Made by a program: the position numbers and the translations under genes. Of a stretch of DNA of 64,000 bases, positions 21,040 through 32,189 are shown piece by piece. Source of the stretch: Eupeodes corollae (Eukaryota > Arthropoda > Insecta > Diptera > Syrphidae); assembly GCF_945859685.1 (NCBI RefSeq), contig NC_079147.1, forward strand, positions 137,044,645 through 137,108,644, read 5' to 3'. The stretch's first letter is position 1. Each line of letters begins with the position of its first letter. The notes beneath the pieces are model-generated. The model searched no databases and was not told the DNA's origin. It saw only the letters and a list, made by a program, of their open reading frames with translations.

Positions 21040-22020
21040 TATTTTGTTGGCACTTAGCGGGACTAACTCTATACATTCAGTGTTCTTAGAAATTAAAGAA
21101 CAAACTAAAATATTACTGGTTGTTCAATCCTTCCGTGATCTTCCTTGCTGTTTGGAACAGAGACTTGTCCAAGGGAATGATTTTGGCTTCGTCTTAGACT
21201 CTTGTGTTGCTGAAGTGTCTCTGCTTCGGATAGTTGAAGCAGAGTCCAGTGCTTCTCCGTAGGATTTTCTCTTCGAAGACGAGAAGTTCCTTCATGGCTG
21301 TCTTTGAAATTGTGAATCACGCCGGGAAGCTGTAGGTGATGATGAACGTAATAATTGCTTGTAAATTAGAAATTTCGTTGGCTGGCTGAGTCCCGTTATT
21401 ATTTTAAAAAGCTGGTTAAGGCAATGCAGTGCCAAATTATCCTTTCTTAAGACAGCTCTCGAGTTCGGGTTGAATTTTAACCACTCGTTGAATTGAATAC
21501 CCAGATATTTGGCATTTCTCTATGCTGGTATCACTGATCTATCTGGGAGTGAGATAGCAATTGCTCTGCACCTTGTCGCCTATCGACCTCTACCGTTGCT
21601 AGACCTTCGGAAACAGACTAATTCCGATTTCGTGGTATTGATTCTTATTCCCCATTTCTTATGGAAGTGAAAGAGTCTGCTAAGATGAGACTCTATCTTC
21701 CTGGGTGCAATAATGAGGGACTTCGATGAAGTGTATGTGGGCGAGTCATCGGCGAAATGAAGACTCTCACAGTAGCTGGTCAGCAAGCTGAAGAGGAACG
21801 GTCCATGTTTAGAGCCTTGAGCTACTCCTGCTCTTATGATTTGCATTTTCCCAACTAGACAAAGAAGTTCCTGGAAGAAAAAAATCAAAACAAAATTTTG
21901 ATTAGACCGGATAAGCAACCAAGTAGGTTTAATTTATGTATAAGCGCTTCGATCCAAAAGCTGTCAAACGCCTTTTCGGTGTCCAGGAAGCAGGCAACGG
22001 AAACACGATGACATTTAATT
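21040..22020 (-). pseudogene. Jockey-type LINE reverse transcriptase fragment
   Basis: On the minus strand: SVACFLDTEKAFDSFWIEAL with the first catalytic Asp (about 22000-21950), AGVAQGSKHGPFLFSLLTS, LHFADDSPTYTSS with the catalytic DD (about 21750), KKWGIRINTTKSELVCF, then AKYLGIQFNEWLKFNP and an ERKILRRSTGL stretch near 21260. The order is that of RT palm, thumb and C-terminal region of Jockey elements. Several frameshifts break it, and the endonuclease and 3' end are missing. Confidence 0.75.
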
Positions 22021-22304
22021 ATACCTGTTTTATTATTCCTTGAGAACCACACATCTAAAAACACCGTTTGTAATGTTTCTATTTGATTTTGTTATTTCCT
22101 ATTTTTTTTTATTCTTTCTTTGAACTACTTCACTTTATAGAAAAGGTGACCAACTTAATGGAGAATATAAAATAGCGGGATATTAGAAGCTTATCCAACA
22201 AGGGTTGCATCACGCTCTGACAAAGTACAAGATGGACACAGATATTGTTCTTATTAAACAGAGAAATTTAAAAGCTATGTTTGTTTAATGTTTTTACTGA
22301 AAGA

Positions 22305-22495
22305 TGTTATATATTAAAATTCTAGTACATTATTATTATACTCGATGTAAGCTGGGTTTAAGTATAACAAAACATCACTAAATATTAATCTTAAGTTCTT
22401 ATTATAACTTGACTAAATAAACCACTTCCTGTTTGAATTGCAAAGTTATCACAAGTCTTTTTATATAATCCACGAACATCTTTTAAAACATAACA
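22305..22495 (+). repeat. 5' LTR of the Gypsy-type element
   Basis: It starts TGTTATATATTA and ends AAAACATAACA, so the ends are TG...CA within a short inverted TGTTAT/ATAACA. A primer-binding-like sequence follows four bases later. No second LTR is found downstream, so the boundaries rest on the ends and the primer site alone. Confidence 0.6.
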
Positions 22496-22499
22496 AATT

Positions 22500-22517
22500 T
22501 GGCGACGAGGATAACGG
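22500..22517 (+). promoter_or_regulatory. Probable primer-binding site of the Gypsy-type element
   Basis: TGGCGACGAGGATAACGG begins with TGG, the complement of a tRNA CCA end, and lies directly after the LTR. Confidence 0.55.
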
Positions 22518-23763
22518 TGTATAAAATAAAAAGCTAATTTAAAATCAGTCAATCAAATATTTTTAACAAAAAATAAAAAAAAAAAGTACAAACAATAGAA
22601 GCTTAAGTTACGCCTTCGTATGAACAAATGTCAAAATCTGATATCGAAAGTGACGAAGAAAAGACAAAAAAGGAACTAATTAAAAATTCAAAAAAAAAAA
22701 TGAGTTCTATAATTGGGCACATCGATCCATATGTCATGGGTAATGATTTCGTCGAATATGAAATGCGATTAAAACAATTTTTTACCGCAAATGATTTACC
22801 AGAATCAAAGAAAGTACCACTTTTCTTAATCTATATCGCCTCTGATGCATTTTCTATAGTCAGAAAAATGTGTGATCCTGACGAGCCATCAGAAAAATCA
22901 TATACAGAATTGGTCACAATTCTAACCAATTATTTCGAACCAGCGGTTAACTAAATATCAGGATCTTACCAATTCTACAAAGTTAATCAAGATAATATGC
23001 CCATCGTCGAATATATAGTCAAATTGAAAGCATTGGTACAAAAGTGTAATTTTGGAGATTATCTTCAGCGAGCCTTACGTGATAAATTTGTTTGTGGAAA
23101 ATTTCTCAAAGAGTCAAAACTTACGTTTAAATAAGCTTGTGAGATTGCTATTAATTGGGAGATGGCAGAAAGTCAAAATAACATGATTGAATCAAAAAGT
23201 GAAGTCTTAAACACATTTGCAATCCGCCCAGGAAGACATGCATCAAGAGTAACTCAGACAAGTTCTAATAAAAACAGTTTCAAAAGAAATCAAAATCAAG
23301 GTCGAAGTAGAAGTCACCAGTCATAATGGTCGTAGTTCTCTTCGTAGCAGCAGTAGTCACGATCAGCTATCATCAGCATCACAAAAGTATTATCAAGAGT
23401 GTCATTGATGCGGAAGAAAGCATAATCCACAAAATTGTCCAGCACGACATTGGAAATGTTTTAAGTGTAACAAGCATGGTCACGTGTCTTTTAAGTGTCA
23501 AAGCAGCAGCCAGCATGATGGGAGTCAACGTAAGGTAGTAGCCGAATTGTCAGAAGCTACCGATTATGTAAACACCATTTCTACAAAAACAATAAGTAAA
23601 ATAAGTCAAGCAGCCACTGTGGAAGCCGTCATTTAAAGTGTTCCAATTATTATGGAAGTTTATTCTGGAGCTTGTTCCTCTGTAATTTCAGAAGATGAGT
23701 ATAGGTCTAAATTTAGTAACATTGAACTTATAAAAACTAATCAAATATTGTTGTCAGTCACAG

Positions 23764-24338
23764 GTGAGTAAGATCACGTCAAGTGGACCCCCCCTTTTCC
23801 ACTTGATTATTAAATTCAGGTATGAATATTTGTTCATGAAGTATTTAATATGAAAAATTAATCCCCAGAACAGTTTTTGAAAATTTTTATTTTAACAACA
23901 TTTTTTTTGTTAATGAAAATTTGTATGACTTTTAATTTCAAAATTAATAAATAAAAAGCTGTTAAAGATATTTTAATGAAACTTCCAGAATTTATAGTTT
24001 AATAGTTGTACTTTGATAAGATATATACAATTTTAAATTATTCATTTATTTTCATATTGTTAATTAACTTTCTAGTTAACAAATGAAAATTTCAATGGCT
24101 TCTCCCTCAAAAAACAACATTTTTTTTTCTCGATACTATGCATTAATCATTTAAGTAATAGAATCCGCAAAAACATTTGACTGCTCGCGATTAGATTGAA
24201 CAAAAAACAATTTATTTATGACGGACAGTGAGCGATGTTGGTACAGGCGCGCTGCCGTGCGTCATTCACTTACCTTTTATTCGAATCAGTAATTGTAAGT
24301 AAGAAGCAATTCTTTATTTTTTTAATAAAAATAATGTG
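23764..24338 (+). repeat. Left terminal inverted repeat of the Sola-like element
   Basis: Matches 27648-28026 in inverted orientation, including a GC-rich core (AGGCGCGCTGCCGTGCGTCA). It carries about 190 extra AT-rich bases (roughly 23905-24095) that the right repeat lacks. Confidence 0.8.
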
Positions 24339-24467
24339 TTTCATTATATAAAATTAATTAATAATTTTTTTTATTATTATTAAATAAACGAAGAAATTAA
24401 GCAAGATATAATTGAATTATAAACTTATAAAGACAACATATTATAAAGATATAATTTAATTATAAAT

Positions 24468-26772
24468 CTATCGGTATTCCGTAATTTTTTTTTTTAAGAC
24501 TCTATTTGCAACAATTTGAATGTCTTTGGAAAAAATTTTGCACTCGAGTGATGTATTATCTAAAGCTTTACAATAATGATACTGTCTTGTATTTTTAATT
24601 GTAACAGATTGCTCATGCCGGGATTTATATTGTTGTTCATGAGAGTCATGGTCTTGTTGAGAGCAGAAACCAAAATTGACTTTTTTAAATGATTTTTCAG
24701 CCCATTCAAACAATGAAATCCCATTTGTTATGTGCTTATCATTATCCCTCTGAAGACTTGCACGATAAGCTTGTCTTTTCACACTTCCTGCCAAACCATC
24801 ACATGCTCCTTTTCCGTGAGATGTAGCATAGAAGTTCCATTCTGCGTCAACATTAAAATCTTTTTTGTGGTTAATTAAATTTGCAAAGTTATACTTATTT
24901 TTGTACTGAGAAGCAGCTCCGTCCGAAAAATAGCAATTTTTTTTAATCTTATCTGCTATAAACTTATTTTTTAAGAATTCAATCAATTTAAAATTAAAAA
25001 GGTGAACTGAACTGGCGTCGTGACTAACTTTTTCTAAAATTATAACATAGTTTTCATGTTTCATTTCTTCATTCTCTCTATAATACACTACGTAAGGATG
25101 AATTGTAGCTTGAGTGTTATTCCAATGATGAGAATGAATTGCGTCTTGTAGCATAATTTTCAGAAAAATCAAGACAGACAATAAATTCTCCATCCTTAAC
25201 AGTTTCCTTCTTTTCAGCAAAATATGATACTTGAGCTTTTGCAAGAAAATCATGGCTCAATAATTTAGGCCATTTTTGTTTTAAATCATTAAAGAAATCT
25301 TCTTTGTTTTTCTTCTCTTCAACTATTTCAGACCTGTGAATTTCAACAGTTTAATTAAATTAAAATAATAAAAAAAAAGAATAACACAAAAATGTAAATA
25401 GACAAAAAATTATTTCATTTTTAATATGACGATACAAATAATTTCGAACCAACATATTAGAAGTATTGATCACTATACACAGTCAGAGAAAATTTAATTT
25501 TTATTTATTATATTACAAAGTCTAGTAAATGAAGTAAAATATTAGAGTGATTTGGGTGAGTTTATTCTTACCTGTCGGTACTTTTCCATTGGATGTATGT
25601 AATTTCATCAACTTCATGATTATCAAGTAATAATTTCAATTTTTTAAATTCCTGGGCATTTAGTACAGTTGGAAAAATAGCATATTGATGTTGATTCTTT
25701 GCAAACTGAGCTTTTAATTAAATCGTTATAAGTTTCTGATAAAACTGATACCTGTTTTTTAGTTCATTTTTTAATCCCTTCAACTGTAGTTTAATATTTT
25801 GATGAATTTTACATACACACACATTATGAGTACAACTCTTGCCAGCAGATAAACATTCGCGTGGACGGAGATTTTGAAATTTTGTCTGTCCAATCTTCTC
25901 GCCGGGAAAAGCTTCTTTGAATTTTTTATATAACTCATGAATATTAAATAATAATAGTCGTTTTTGTTTATGAATTTTAATTCCGTTTTCTATCACCGAT
26001 TTACAATCTTTAATTCCAGGCATTATGCGACTAGCATCATCCGACAAATAAAAAGCTTTAACGCGCTCGATTGTTTCATTTCTTAGAGTTTTTCCTTTTT
26101 TAATTGTAGGCTGTGAAGCAAATCCCCTTTCTTCTCTGATTTTTTTTTTGCCAATTTAACCATTCGTTTAGAAACTTTAAATTCTCTCCTTATCGTTTTT
26201 ATCGACCAATCTGGAGGAAGTGTGGTCAAAACTTGAATTTTATCCGCTCTACAATTTTTACTATTGAAGGCCGATTTGAAATTATAAAGGAGGACATCTT
26301 TGGAATTAATGTCATTATTTAAATTATTGTTATTATTATTTATGACTTTATTCATGACACTCTTTAAAGCTTTTTGACATTCTGTTGCATTTGAAAGTTG
26401 CTTCACTTTGATTGGAGGCTCCCCAATCTCTAACAACACTTTATTAACCTTATCAATTTTTAATTTGTTGTCGACAGGGTCACACCGGAAAGAAGGGTCT
26501 TTGTTTTCATTATCTTCAATATCATAATTCGATGATTTAGGCTCATAGACATCAAAACAATTATTAATAGATAATTCACCAGGAATTTCAGGTTTTCGAA
26601 CCAAATAAATAGCCCGTTCACACGAATTACACATATAATTCCCAATAAAGTCTTTGAATTCATGAGCACAGTTTTTTGTTATCAGAACTAGATTTTTAAT
26701 TATTTTTTTATGATTTTTTTTATTAAAAGGATTACAGCATTTATTCACGTGACCCATGATGAACCAAAACAC
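24468..26772 (-). pseudogene. Sola-like transposase, nearly complete, three lesions and one intron
   Basis: The N-terminal part (from 26772) has Cys clusters CAHEF and YMCNSCERA and a helix-turn-helix-like SIKTIRREFKVSKRMVKLA. A frameshift in an A-run near 26145 leads into LSDDASRIMPGIKDCKSV and RECLSAGKSCTHNVCVCKIH (25718-26047). An in-frame TAA at 25718 is followed by more coding sequence to KSTDR at about 25573, a GT donor, an intron, an AG acceptor near 25334, then EDFFNDLKQKWPKLLSHDFL and CLDFSENYA. A frameshift near 25150 leads to HSHHWNNTQATIHPYVVYY, CYFSDGAASQYKNKYNF and YATSHGKGACDGLAGSVKR. Conserved Asp residues in CLDFSENY and FSDGAAS are candidate catalytic positions (inference). 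I estimate 700-750 residues when intact. Confidence 0.65.
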
Positions 26773-27029
26773 AATTATGAATACTTATACATTTTAACAC
26801 AAATTTGATAGAAACTAACTAAATTTAGATAAATAAAAACCGTTAAACACTACAGTTAAATGAAAATAACCGAACGCAATTTTTTTTTAATCGAACAATG
26901 GTCTAACGCTGGATAACTATGTAGTAAAGCTTACATTTATTCATAGAAAATTGACAATATTATTTAAAACAAAAATAAATATAATTAGTACCGTTATTAA
27001 GGAACAATAACAAAAATAAAATATTAAAC

Positions 27030-27548
27030 GGTGATTTTTTAAGAGCTTGAGAACTTTAAAAAAAAAAAAACGCATAAAATTTGCAAAATCTCATCTATTC
27101 TTTATTTGAAACGTTAGATTGGTCCATGACATTTACTTTTTGAAGATAATTTCATTTAAATGTTGACCGCGGCTGCGTCTTAGGTATTCCATTCGGAAAG
27201 TCCAATTTTGGGTAACTTTTTGGAGCATTTCGGCCGGAATAGCCCGAATTTCTTCGGAAATGTTGTCTTCCAAAGCTGGAATAGTTGCTGGCTTATTTGT
27301 GTAGACTTTAGACTTGACGTAGCCCCACAAAAAATAGTCTAAAGGCGTCAAATCGCATGATCTTGGTGGCCAACTTACCGGTCCATTCCTTGAGATGAAG
27401 TTTTCCCTCAAAATGGCCATAGAATCGCGAGCTGTGTGGCATGTAGCGCCATCTTGTTGAAACCACATGTCAACTAAGTTCAGTTCTTCCATTTTTGGCA
27501 ACAAATGATAGCGATCGCCAATCACCGTAACGTTGCGTCCAACAGCTT
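27030..27548 (-). pseudogene. Mariner-like transposase C-terminal half, DD37D type, with its 3' end
   Basis: The minus-strand reading of 130 residues has WFQQDGATCHTA with the second catalytic Asp, then WPPRSCDLTPLDYFLWGYV with the third Asp 37 residues later by my count, and a C-terminal PAEMLQKVTQNWTFRMEYL helix region. It ends GQHLNEIIFKK at 27133. The element end CGGTGATTTTTTAAGAGCTT lies near 27030. Everything 5' of residue ~210 is missing. It is nested in the Sola-like element. Confidence 0.75.
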
Positions 27549-27647
27549 AGAATACTGTTAAAATGTTGATATCTTCGTTTATTTAATAATAAAAAAAAAA
27601 ATTTATTAATGCATTTTGTTTAATGTGTTTTAGTAAAATTATCAATT

Positions 27648-28026
27648 AAATAACATTATTTTTATTAAAAAAATAAAGAATTGCTTCTTACTTACAATTA
27701 CTGATTCGAATAAAAGGTAAGTGAATGACGCACGGCAGCGCGCCTGTACCAACATCGCTCACTGTCCGTCATAAGTAAATTGTTTTTTGTTCAATCTAAT
27801 CGCGAGCAGTCAAATTTATTACTATTACTTAAATGATTAACGCATAATATCGAGAAAAAAAATGTTGTTTTTTGAGGGAGAAGCCATTGAAATTTTAAAA
27901 AAAATAAAAACTTAAAAAAACTGTTCTGGGGATTAATTGTTCATATTAAATACTTCATGAACAAATATTCATACCTGAATTTAATAATCAAGTGGAAAAG
28001 GGGGGATCCACTTGACGTGATCTTAC
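27648..28026 (-). repeat. Right terminal inverted repeat of the Sola-like element
   Basis: Inverted partner of 23764-24338, shorter by the ~190-bp block. Apart from that block the two are almost the same. Confidence 0.8.
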
Positions 28027-28917
28027 TCAGGGAAAATCATAAAATGTGCAGGAAAGATTAAAGTCGCAGTTTGTTTTCCAAACGTCTCAAGAGTTAATAA
28101 CTTGGAATTAATAGGCATCCAAAGTGAAAAAAAGGTAAAGCCCTTGCTTGGTCGAGATTCGCTTGATGTTGTGTATCCAAATTGGCGTAAGTTATTTTTT
28201 TTAATGGTAAATTCCAAGAAAATTTCTTAAAAAGTTTAAAAACGAAAAAACTGAAGAAATAATTGAGAAAATTAAAAAAAGAATTCCCATGCATATTTCC
28301 TTTACTATACCATTCCATAGAAAATACAATAAAAAGCAGAAATTGTGCTTAAGTCTGAGTGTCAGCCAATTTTCCATAGTGCTTATGCAGTGCCTTATAA
28401 TAATAAAACGTTTGTGTGATATGAAGATTTTGGAACCCATAAGGTTTAGTAAATTTGCATGGATGCAAAAGTCACTATAAATCCTTATATTAAAACGGAA
28501 CATTATCCACTTCCAAAAACCGAAGATATTTTCACAAGTTTAACTAATTGTAAATTATTTTGTATAATAGATTTGTCTAGTGCTTACCAACAACTTAAAC
28601 TATACGAAAAGTCTAGGGAATACGTCACAATAAATACCCACAAGGGATTGTTTCGGTATACCAGATTGTCTTTCGGTATATCTAGTGCGCCATCAATTTT
28701 TCAGTCTGTTATGGACCAAGTATTATAAAATATTCAAAATGTGTCTTGTTATCTTGACGATATCCTTATCGGTGATCAAGACTTTCAAAATTGTAAGAAA
28801 ACCCTTTTAGAAGTTTTAACAAAACTTACTTGGGAATGTTATGTGTAAATTGTAAAGAATGTTAAAAATATGTTTTACTGTTCTGAGGTATAACTATGAA
28901 TTCTACTTTTAAATATT

Positions 28918-29720
28918 CACTGGTTGACAAAATAAGTTTTTTGTCAGTCCCACGAACAAAACATAAAATAAATTAATGGGTAAAGATGTCCAAAATTCGA
29001 ATATCGCCTTTTAATTTTTCTATCACATTAGCCTTTCAAAATGCTAAAAACAAGCAAACACGGAAGTTTCAAAACTATGTTAAAGCTCAAAATATCTCTT
29101 AACAATAAATTATATGATGATTTTTAAAAGTACACAACTCTCTTCTTTAGATACAATTTAAAGCATTTTAGTATCTTTTATAATTTGAGGAAATCCTCAT
29201 TTGTTATGAGTCTTTATTTGAATTTTGAACTTGAATTTACCTATACTATAGTTTCTTGTTCTGAAAATTACGTTTTAGACTTAATTTTTACTACTAATTT
29301 TGAAGGTTTCAGGTTTTAAAACAAACCCGTTTTCATTATTATTTTTCAAAAAATTGATATAATAGAATTGTTAAGTCCACAGATTCTTTACAAGAACAGT
29401 ACATACTTTTAAACCGTTTAGCATTTTTCTGTTAAAAAGTATTTTAGTATAAATGGTGAAGCTTTCCATTTAGACCTTTGTAAGATAGGTGAGATTTGAC
29501 TACTTTTGAAGTTTTTTCGCATATCACGGGTTTTATTGAACAAAATTTAGATAGCATCAAAGAGCTTCAATACTTGTTTTTTTTTTTTCAATTTTAAAAA
29601 GTGATATCTCAAAAACCTGACATAATGCATTCATTTTTAAGTCGTATTTGAATTAAGACCGCCAAAATCCATTGGAAAAGTGCAATTTTAGTCTTAGTAA
29701 GAAAACTTTGTTGACCAGTG
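28918..29720. mobile_element. Possible non-autonomous DNA element with short inverted ends
   Basis: The ends are CACTGGTTGACAAAATAAG at 28918 and the complement of CACTGGTCAACAAAG at 29720, an imperfect inverted repeat of about 15 bp. A third, weaker match (CACTATTTGACAAAATAAAG) occurs at about 31948. No coding sequence and no clear target duplicate. It lies where the Gypsy reading ends. Confidence 0.35.
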
Positions 29721-30056
29721 TCTTTCTGCTTTTTGATAAACTATAACGACCAATTCCTTGTCAAAGTTCTAAAACCATTTTTAATTTTGATGTATTAACT
29801 CTCAGTTTATCTTTGGAACTTTGTTTTTAAAATATTTTGAAGTCCAGCATTTCTTTACTTTTTAAAACTTCAATGTCCATAGTAATTATGCCTAGTTAGT
29901 TTTTTTTAGTTTAGTTTTAAAAACTTTATTTAAACAAAAAAGCTTTGATTTACAATTTACAATTTTAACCTTAAGTTTAATATGGCTTGGCCAATGGCCG
30001 TCTACCAGATTGACATTTTTTTTAAGTTTTATATGTATAAATATTGAACATTGTAG
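29721..30056. other. AT-rich spacer, no gene seen
   Basis: Nothing recognisable between the possible inverted-repeat element and the poly(A) end of the next LINE. Confidence 0.4.
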
Positions 30057-31740
30057 TTTTTTTTTTTTTTTTTTTTTTTTTTATTTTATTTTAGAAGTCT
30101 CCTTCGATAATACGTTTTCTATAGCACAGTGCGCTTGATGTGTATTTATATAAAATCTCCCAGCTTACTTTTCCATTCAAAACTTCCATGGTATTGTTCC
30201 AATCCATCGAGGCCACCCCAAAATATCTCACTCGAAACTCTTTTAAGATGGGACACCTGGCAATAAAGTGAAATGTATCTTCCCTTTCCTTCAGATTACA
30301 TAGGCCACATAAAATCGGCAGATCAGGTCGATGAGGAATGAAATTTAAATTTAATAATTCTCCTCGTACTTTGAATATAATGTTTATCATATGCAGGGGG
30401 TAATGGTTAAGGAAGTATGTGTTATCTCGTAGGTCTGTACTGAGTTGACTGTAGATCATTCTATATTGTGAGGTTTGTGCTTCTTGTAGATATTTTGCAT
30501 ATGTGGTGTTGCTGACTTTTTCTAATATCGCAGTAAATACTCTTCGCAAGTCCGTTACACTAATATCAGGTAAACAGCGAAAGTTTTCACCTAGACTATT
30601 CGCCAACTCCTCCCACTCTTTGACTAGACCTCCCCTAGAAGATAGCAGCTTCTTGAGAACTTTTTTTGGCAATCTAGTATCATCCATCTCCATCACCTTC
30701 AAAATATATTCAAAATGCAGCTTTGGTGTGCTTAAAAACATTGGCGGTTCAGTAGTTTCCAAATGCAACATATAATTAGGTGTGCAGTTAGGTAGCCGAA
30801 AAATGCGTTTTAAAAAATACCTGAGGAATCTTTCCACCTCTTCGAATTGGTTGTACCCCCAAACCTGAGCACCGTAGAGCATTATAGAAGCTGCGGTGGC
30901 ATGAAAAATTTTAATCTTTGCCCTGTGTTCGATGAATTTATTTTCAATACAACGGGCCCACACTGAAGATAAAGCTCTCTTTGCTTCCGCTAGTTTCAAC
31001 TGGAAATGTTTTTTCATGTTTAGATTTGCCGTGATTAATACGCCTAAGTATTTATATTCTCGAACGATTACAACACTGTCTCCCATATAAGTCCACTTTT
31101 CATTACTCGCATATCTACCACCACCATCCCTGAATATCATCATTTTGGACTTCCCTAAATTAACAGTTAAATTCCAAGTTTTGCAGTACCTCTCCAGACG
31201 ATTCATCGTTCGCTGCATTCCTTCAACACTTTCAGATAAAAATACAATATCATCCGCAAAAATGAGCCCTGGTATCTGTGTATTTGCAAACTGGATGCCT
31301 CCGCCAACTTCTTCCACGATATCGTTTATAAAGAGATTGAACAGTAACGTACTCAGGATACATCCTTGCTTTACTCCCATTTCAGCTGGAAACTCTTCAG
31401 AAACAGATTCCCCATCCCACACGTAGGCTACATTCTTTTCATACATCGCTTTCAGTAAGGTAACAATTTTACCTGATATCCCCAATTTATAGAGCTTATA
31501 AAAAAGTGCTTCCCGAGCAATTGAATCGAAAGCGGCAAGGAAATCGACGAAAAAGGCATAAAGTTTTTGTTTTCTTTTTTTGAAGCTCTCCGCAATATTA
31601 AACAGGCTGAATATTTGGTCCAAAGTCGAATAGTTTCTCCTGAATCCAGCTTGATTTTCGTTGAGTATTTTGTTATCCTCGATCCATATGCCTAGTTCTA
31701 AGCGATTAAATCTCGGGTTTATAAAACAAAGTTCTAACAT
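30057..31740 (-). mobile_element. 5'-truncated LINE with poly(A) tail
   Basis: A run of about 30 T at 30057-30082 is the poly(A) tail of a minus-strand insertion and directly follows the stop codon. The element stops abruptly at about 31740 within RT domain 1-2, the usual 5' truncation of LINE copies. AACATT next to both ends may be part of a target duplicate. Confidence 0.75.
30091..31740 (-). CDS. LINE reverse transcriptase, C-terminal 549 residues, uninterrupted
   Basis: Open for 549 codons with no stop or frameshift. RT motifs in order: NKILNENQAGFRRNYST (residue ~24), AFFVDFLAAFDSI with the first catalytic Asp, GVKQGCILSTLLFNLFIND, LIFADDIVFLS with the catalytic Asp pair, and REYKYLGVLI. 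The C-terminal part has a Cys/His cluster, CGLCNLKEREDTFHFIARC, seen in many LINE proteins. Endonuclease and ORF1 are absent. The clade is unclear to me; the long clean ORF suggests a young insertion. It is unlikely to have its own promoter, and the M at 31740 is the first Met of the truncated reading rather than a true start. Confidence 0.8.
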   Translation of the reverse strand: MLELCFINPRFNRLELGIWIEDNKILNENQAGFRRNYSTLDQIFSLFNIAESFKKRKQKLYAFFVDFLAAFDSIAREALFYKLYKLGISGKIVTLLKAMYEKNVAYVWDGESVSEEFPAEMGVKQGCILSTLLFNLFINDIVEEVGGGIQFANTQIPGLIFADDIVFLSESVEGMQRTMNRLERYCKTWNLTVNLGKSKMMIFRDGGGRYASNEKWTYMGDSVVIVREYKYLGVLITANLNMKKHFQLKLAEAKRALSSVWARCIENKFIEHRAKIKIFHATAASIMLYGAQVWGYNQFEEVERFLRYFLKRIFRLPNCTPNYMLHLETTEPPMFLSTPKLHFEYILKVMEMDDTRLPKKVLKKLLSSRGGLVKEWEELANSLGENFRCLPDISVTDLRRVFTAILEKVSNTTYAKYLQEAQTSQYRMIYSQLSTDLRDNTYFLNHYPLHMINIIFKVRGELLNLNFIPHRPDLPILCGLCNLKEREDTFHFIARCPILKEFRVRYFGVASMDWNNTMEVLNGKVSWEILYKYTSSALCYRKRIIEGDF

Positions 31741-31789
31741 TACAAATTAACGGAATCAACGTAAAGGGTTGATGGGTTAACTTTCTGAC

Positions 31790-31935
31790 ATCACCAAAAA
31801 AATAAAAAATTCTTTTTCAACGCATCGTCATAGTCAAAAAACGTTGACTTTCTCACAAATGACACCTTTCGGTCAATGCTGTCAACGTGACGATTAGTTA
31901 TCTCTGTCAACGCGTTGACACGCAAAACTTTGAGT
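31790..31935. repeat. Cluster of GTCAACG motifs with a 14-bp palindrome
   Basis: AACGTTGACTTTC, GTCAATGCTGTCAACGTGAC and GTCAACGCGTTGACACG lie within about 100 bases; GTCAACGCGTTGAC is a perfect palindrome near 31907. No gene adjoins it. Function unknown. Confidence 0.5.
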
Positions 31936-32189
31936 ATCACACTATTTGACAAAATAAAGTTTTTGTAATTTTAGTAAATCAGTTTAGACTTGCGAATGGA
32001 TGTTTTTAAGATATGTAGTTTGCCTTTGAATCGAATTTGATTTTATGGGAAAACTTTAAAAAATTGTGTGTCCACCTAGGCAAGCATGACTTTATTCTCA
32101 GCTTTGATCACTTGAACCACTCTTTGCTCGACAGTATTAAACAACGTCTGAAGAAATAACCAATTTAGGAGATCTCGGACACACATTCG

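Larger units (their letters stand above)
23764..28026 (-). mobile_element. DNA transposon with very long terminal inverted repeats, Sola-like (Sola2?)
   Basis: The ends are inverted copies of GAGTAAGATCACGTCAAGTG and extend to inverted repeats of about 575 and 380 bp. The interrupted Gypsy sequence can be rejoined across the element, with AGGT on the left and AGGG on the right as an apparent 4-bp target duplicate with one mismatch. One multi-part transposase gene is on the minus strand. A mariner-like fragment lies between the right repeat and the gene. The family name rests on remembered similarity of the protein motifs to Sola2-type transposases, not on a search. Confidence 0.6.
22305..28920 (+). 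mobile_element. Gypsy-type LTR retrotransposon, 3'-truncated, split by a Sola-like transposon
   Basis: LTR, primer site, gag, protease-like region and reverse transcriptase occur in that order on the plus strand, with a 4.26-kb DNA transposon at 23764-28026 interrupting the protease/RT junction. Integrase, the end of pol and the 3' LTR are absent; the reading fades at about 28920. Multiple stops are present. Confidence 0.75.
22628..28920 (+). pseudogene. Gypsy gag-pol remnant
   Basis: Gag starts at the ATG at 22628 and is open for 108 codons; a stop at 22952 interrupts it, after which the frame continues (QFYKVNQDNMPIVEYIVKLK). A zinc knuckle, CFKCNKHGHVSFKC, lies near 23460. The protease-like YSGACSSVISEDEY follows near 23655, with Ser where the catalytic DTGA/DSGA is expected. 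After the inserted transposon, pol resumes at 28027 and the RT reads YPLPKTEDIFTSL, IDLSSAYQQLKL, LSFGISSAPSIFQ and CYLDDILI with the catalytic DD (about 28750). A stop separates the last two. It is inactive. Confidence 0.75.
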
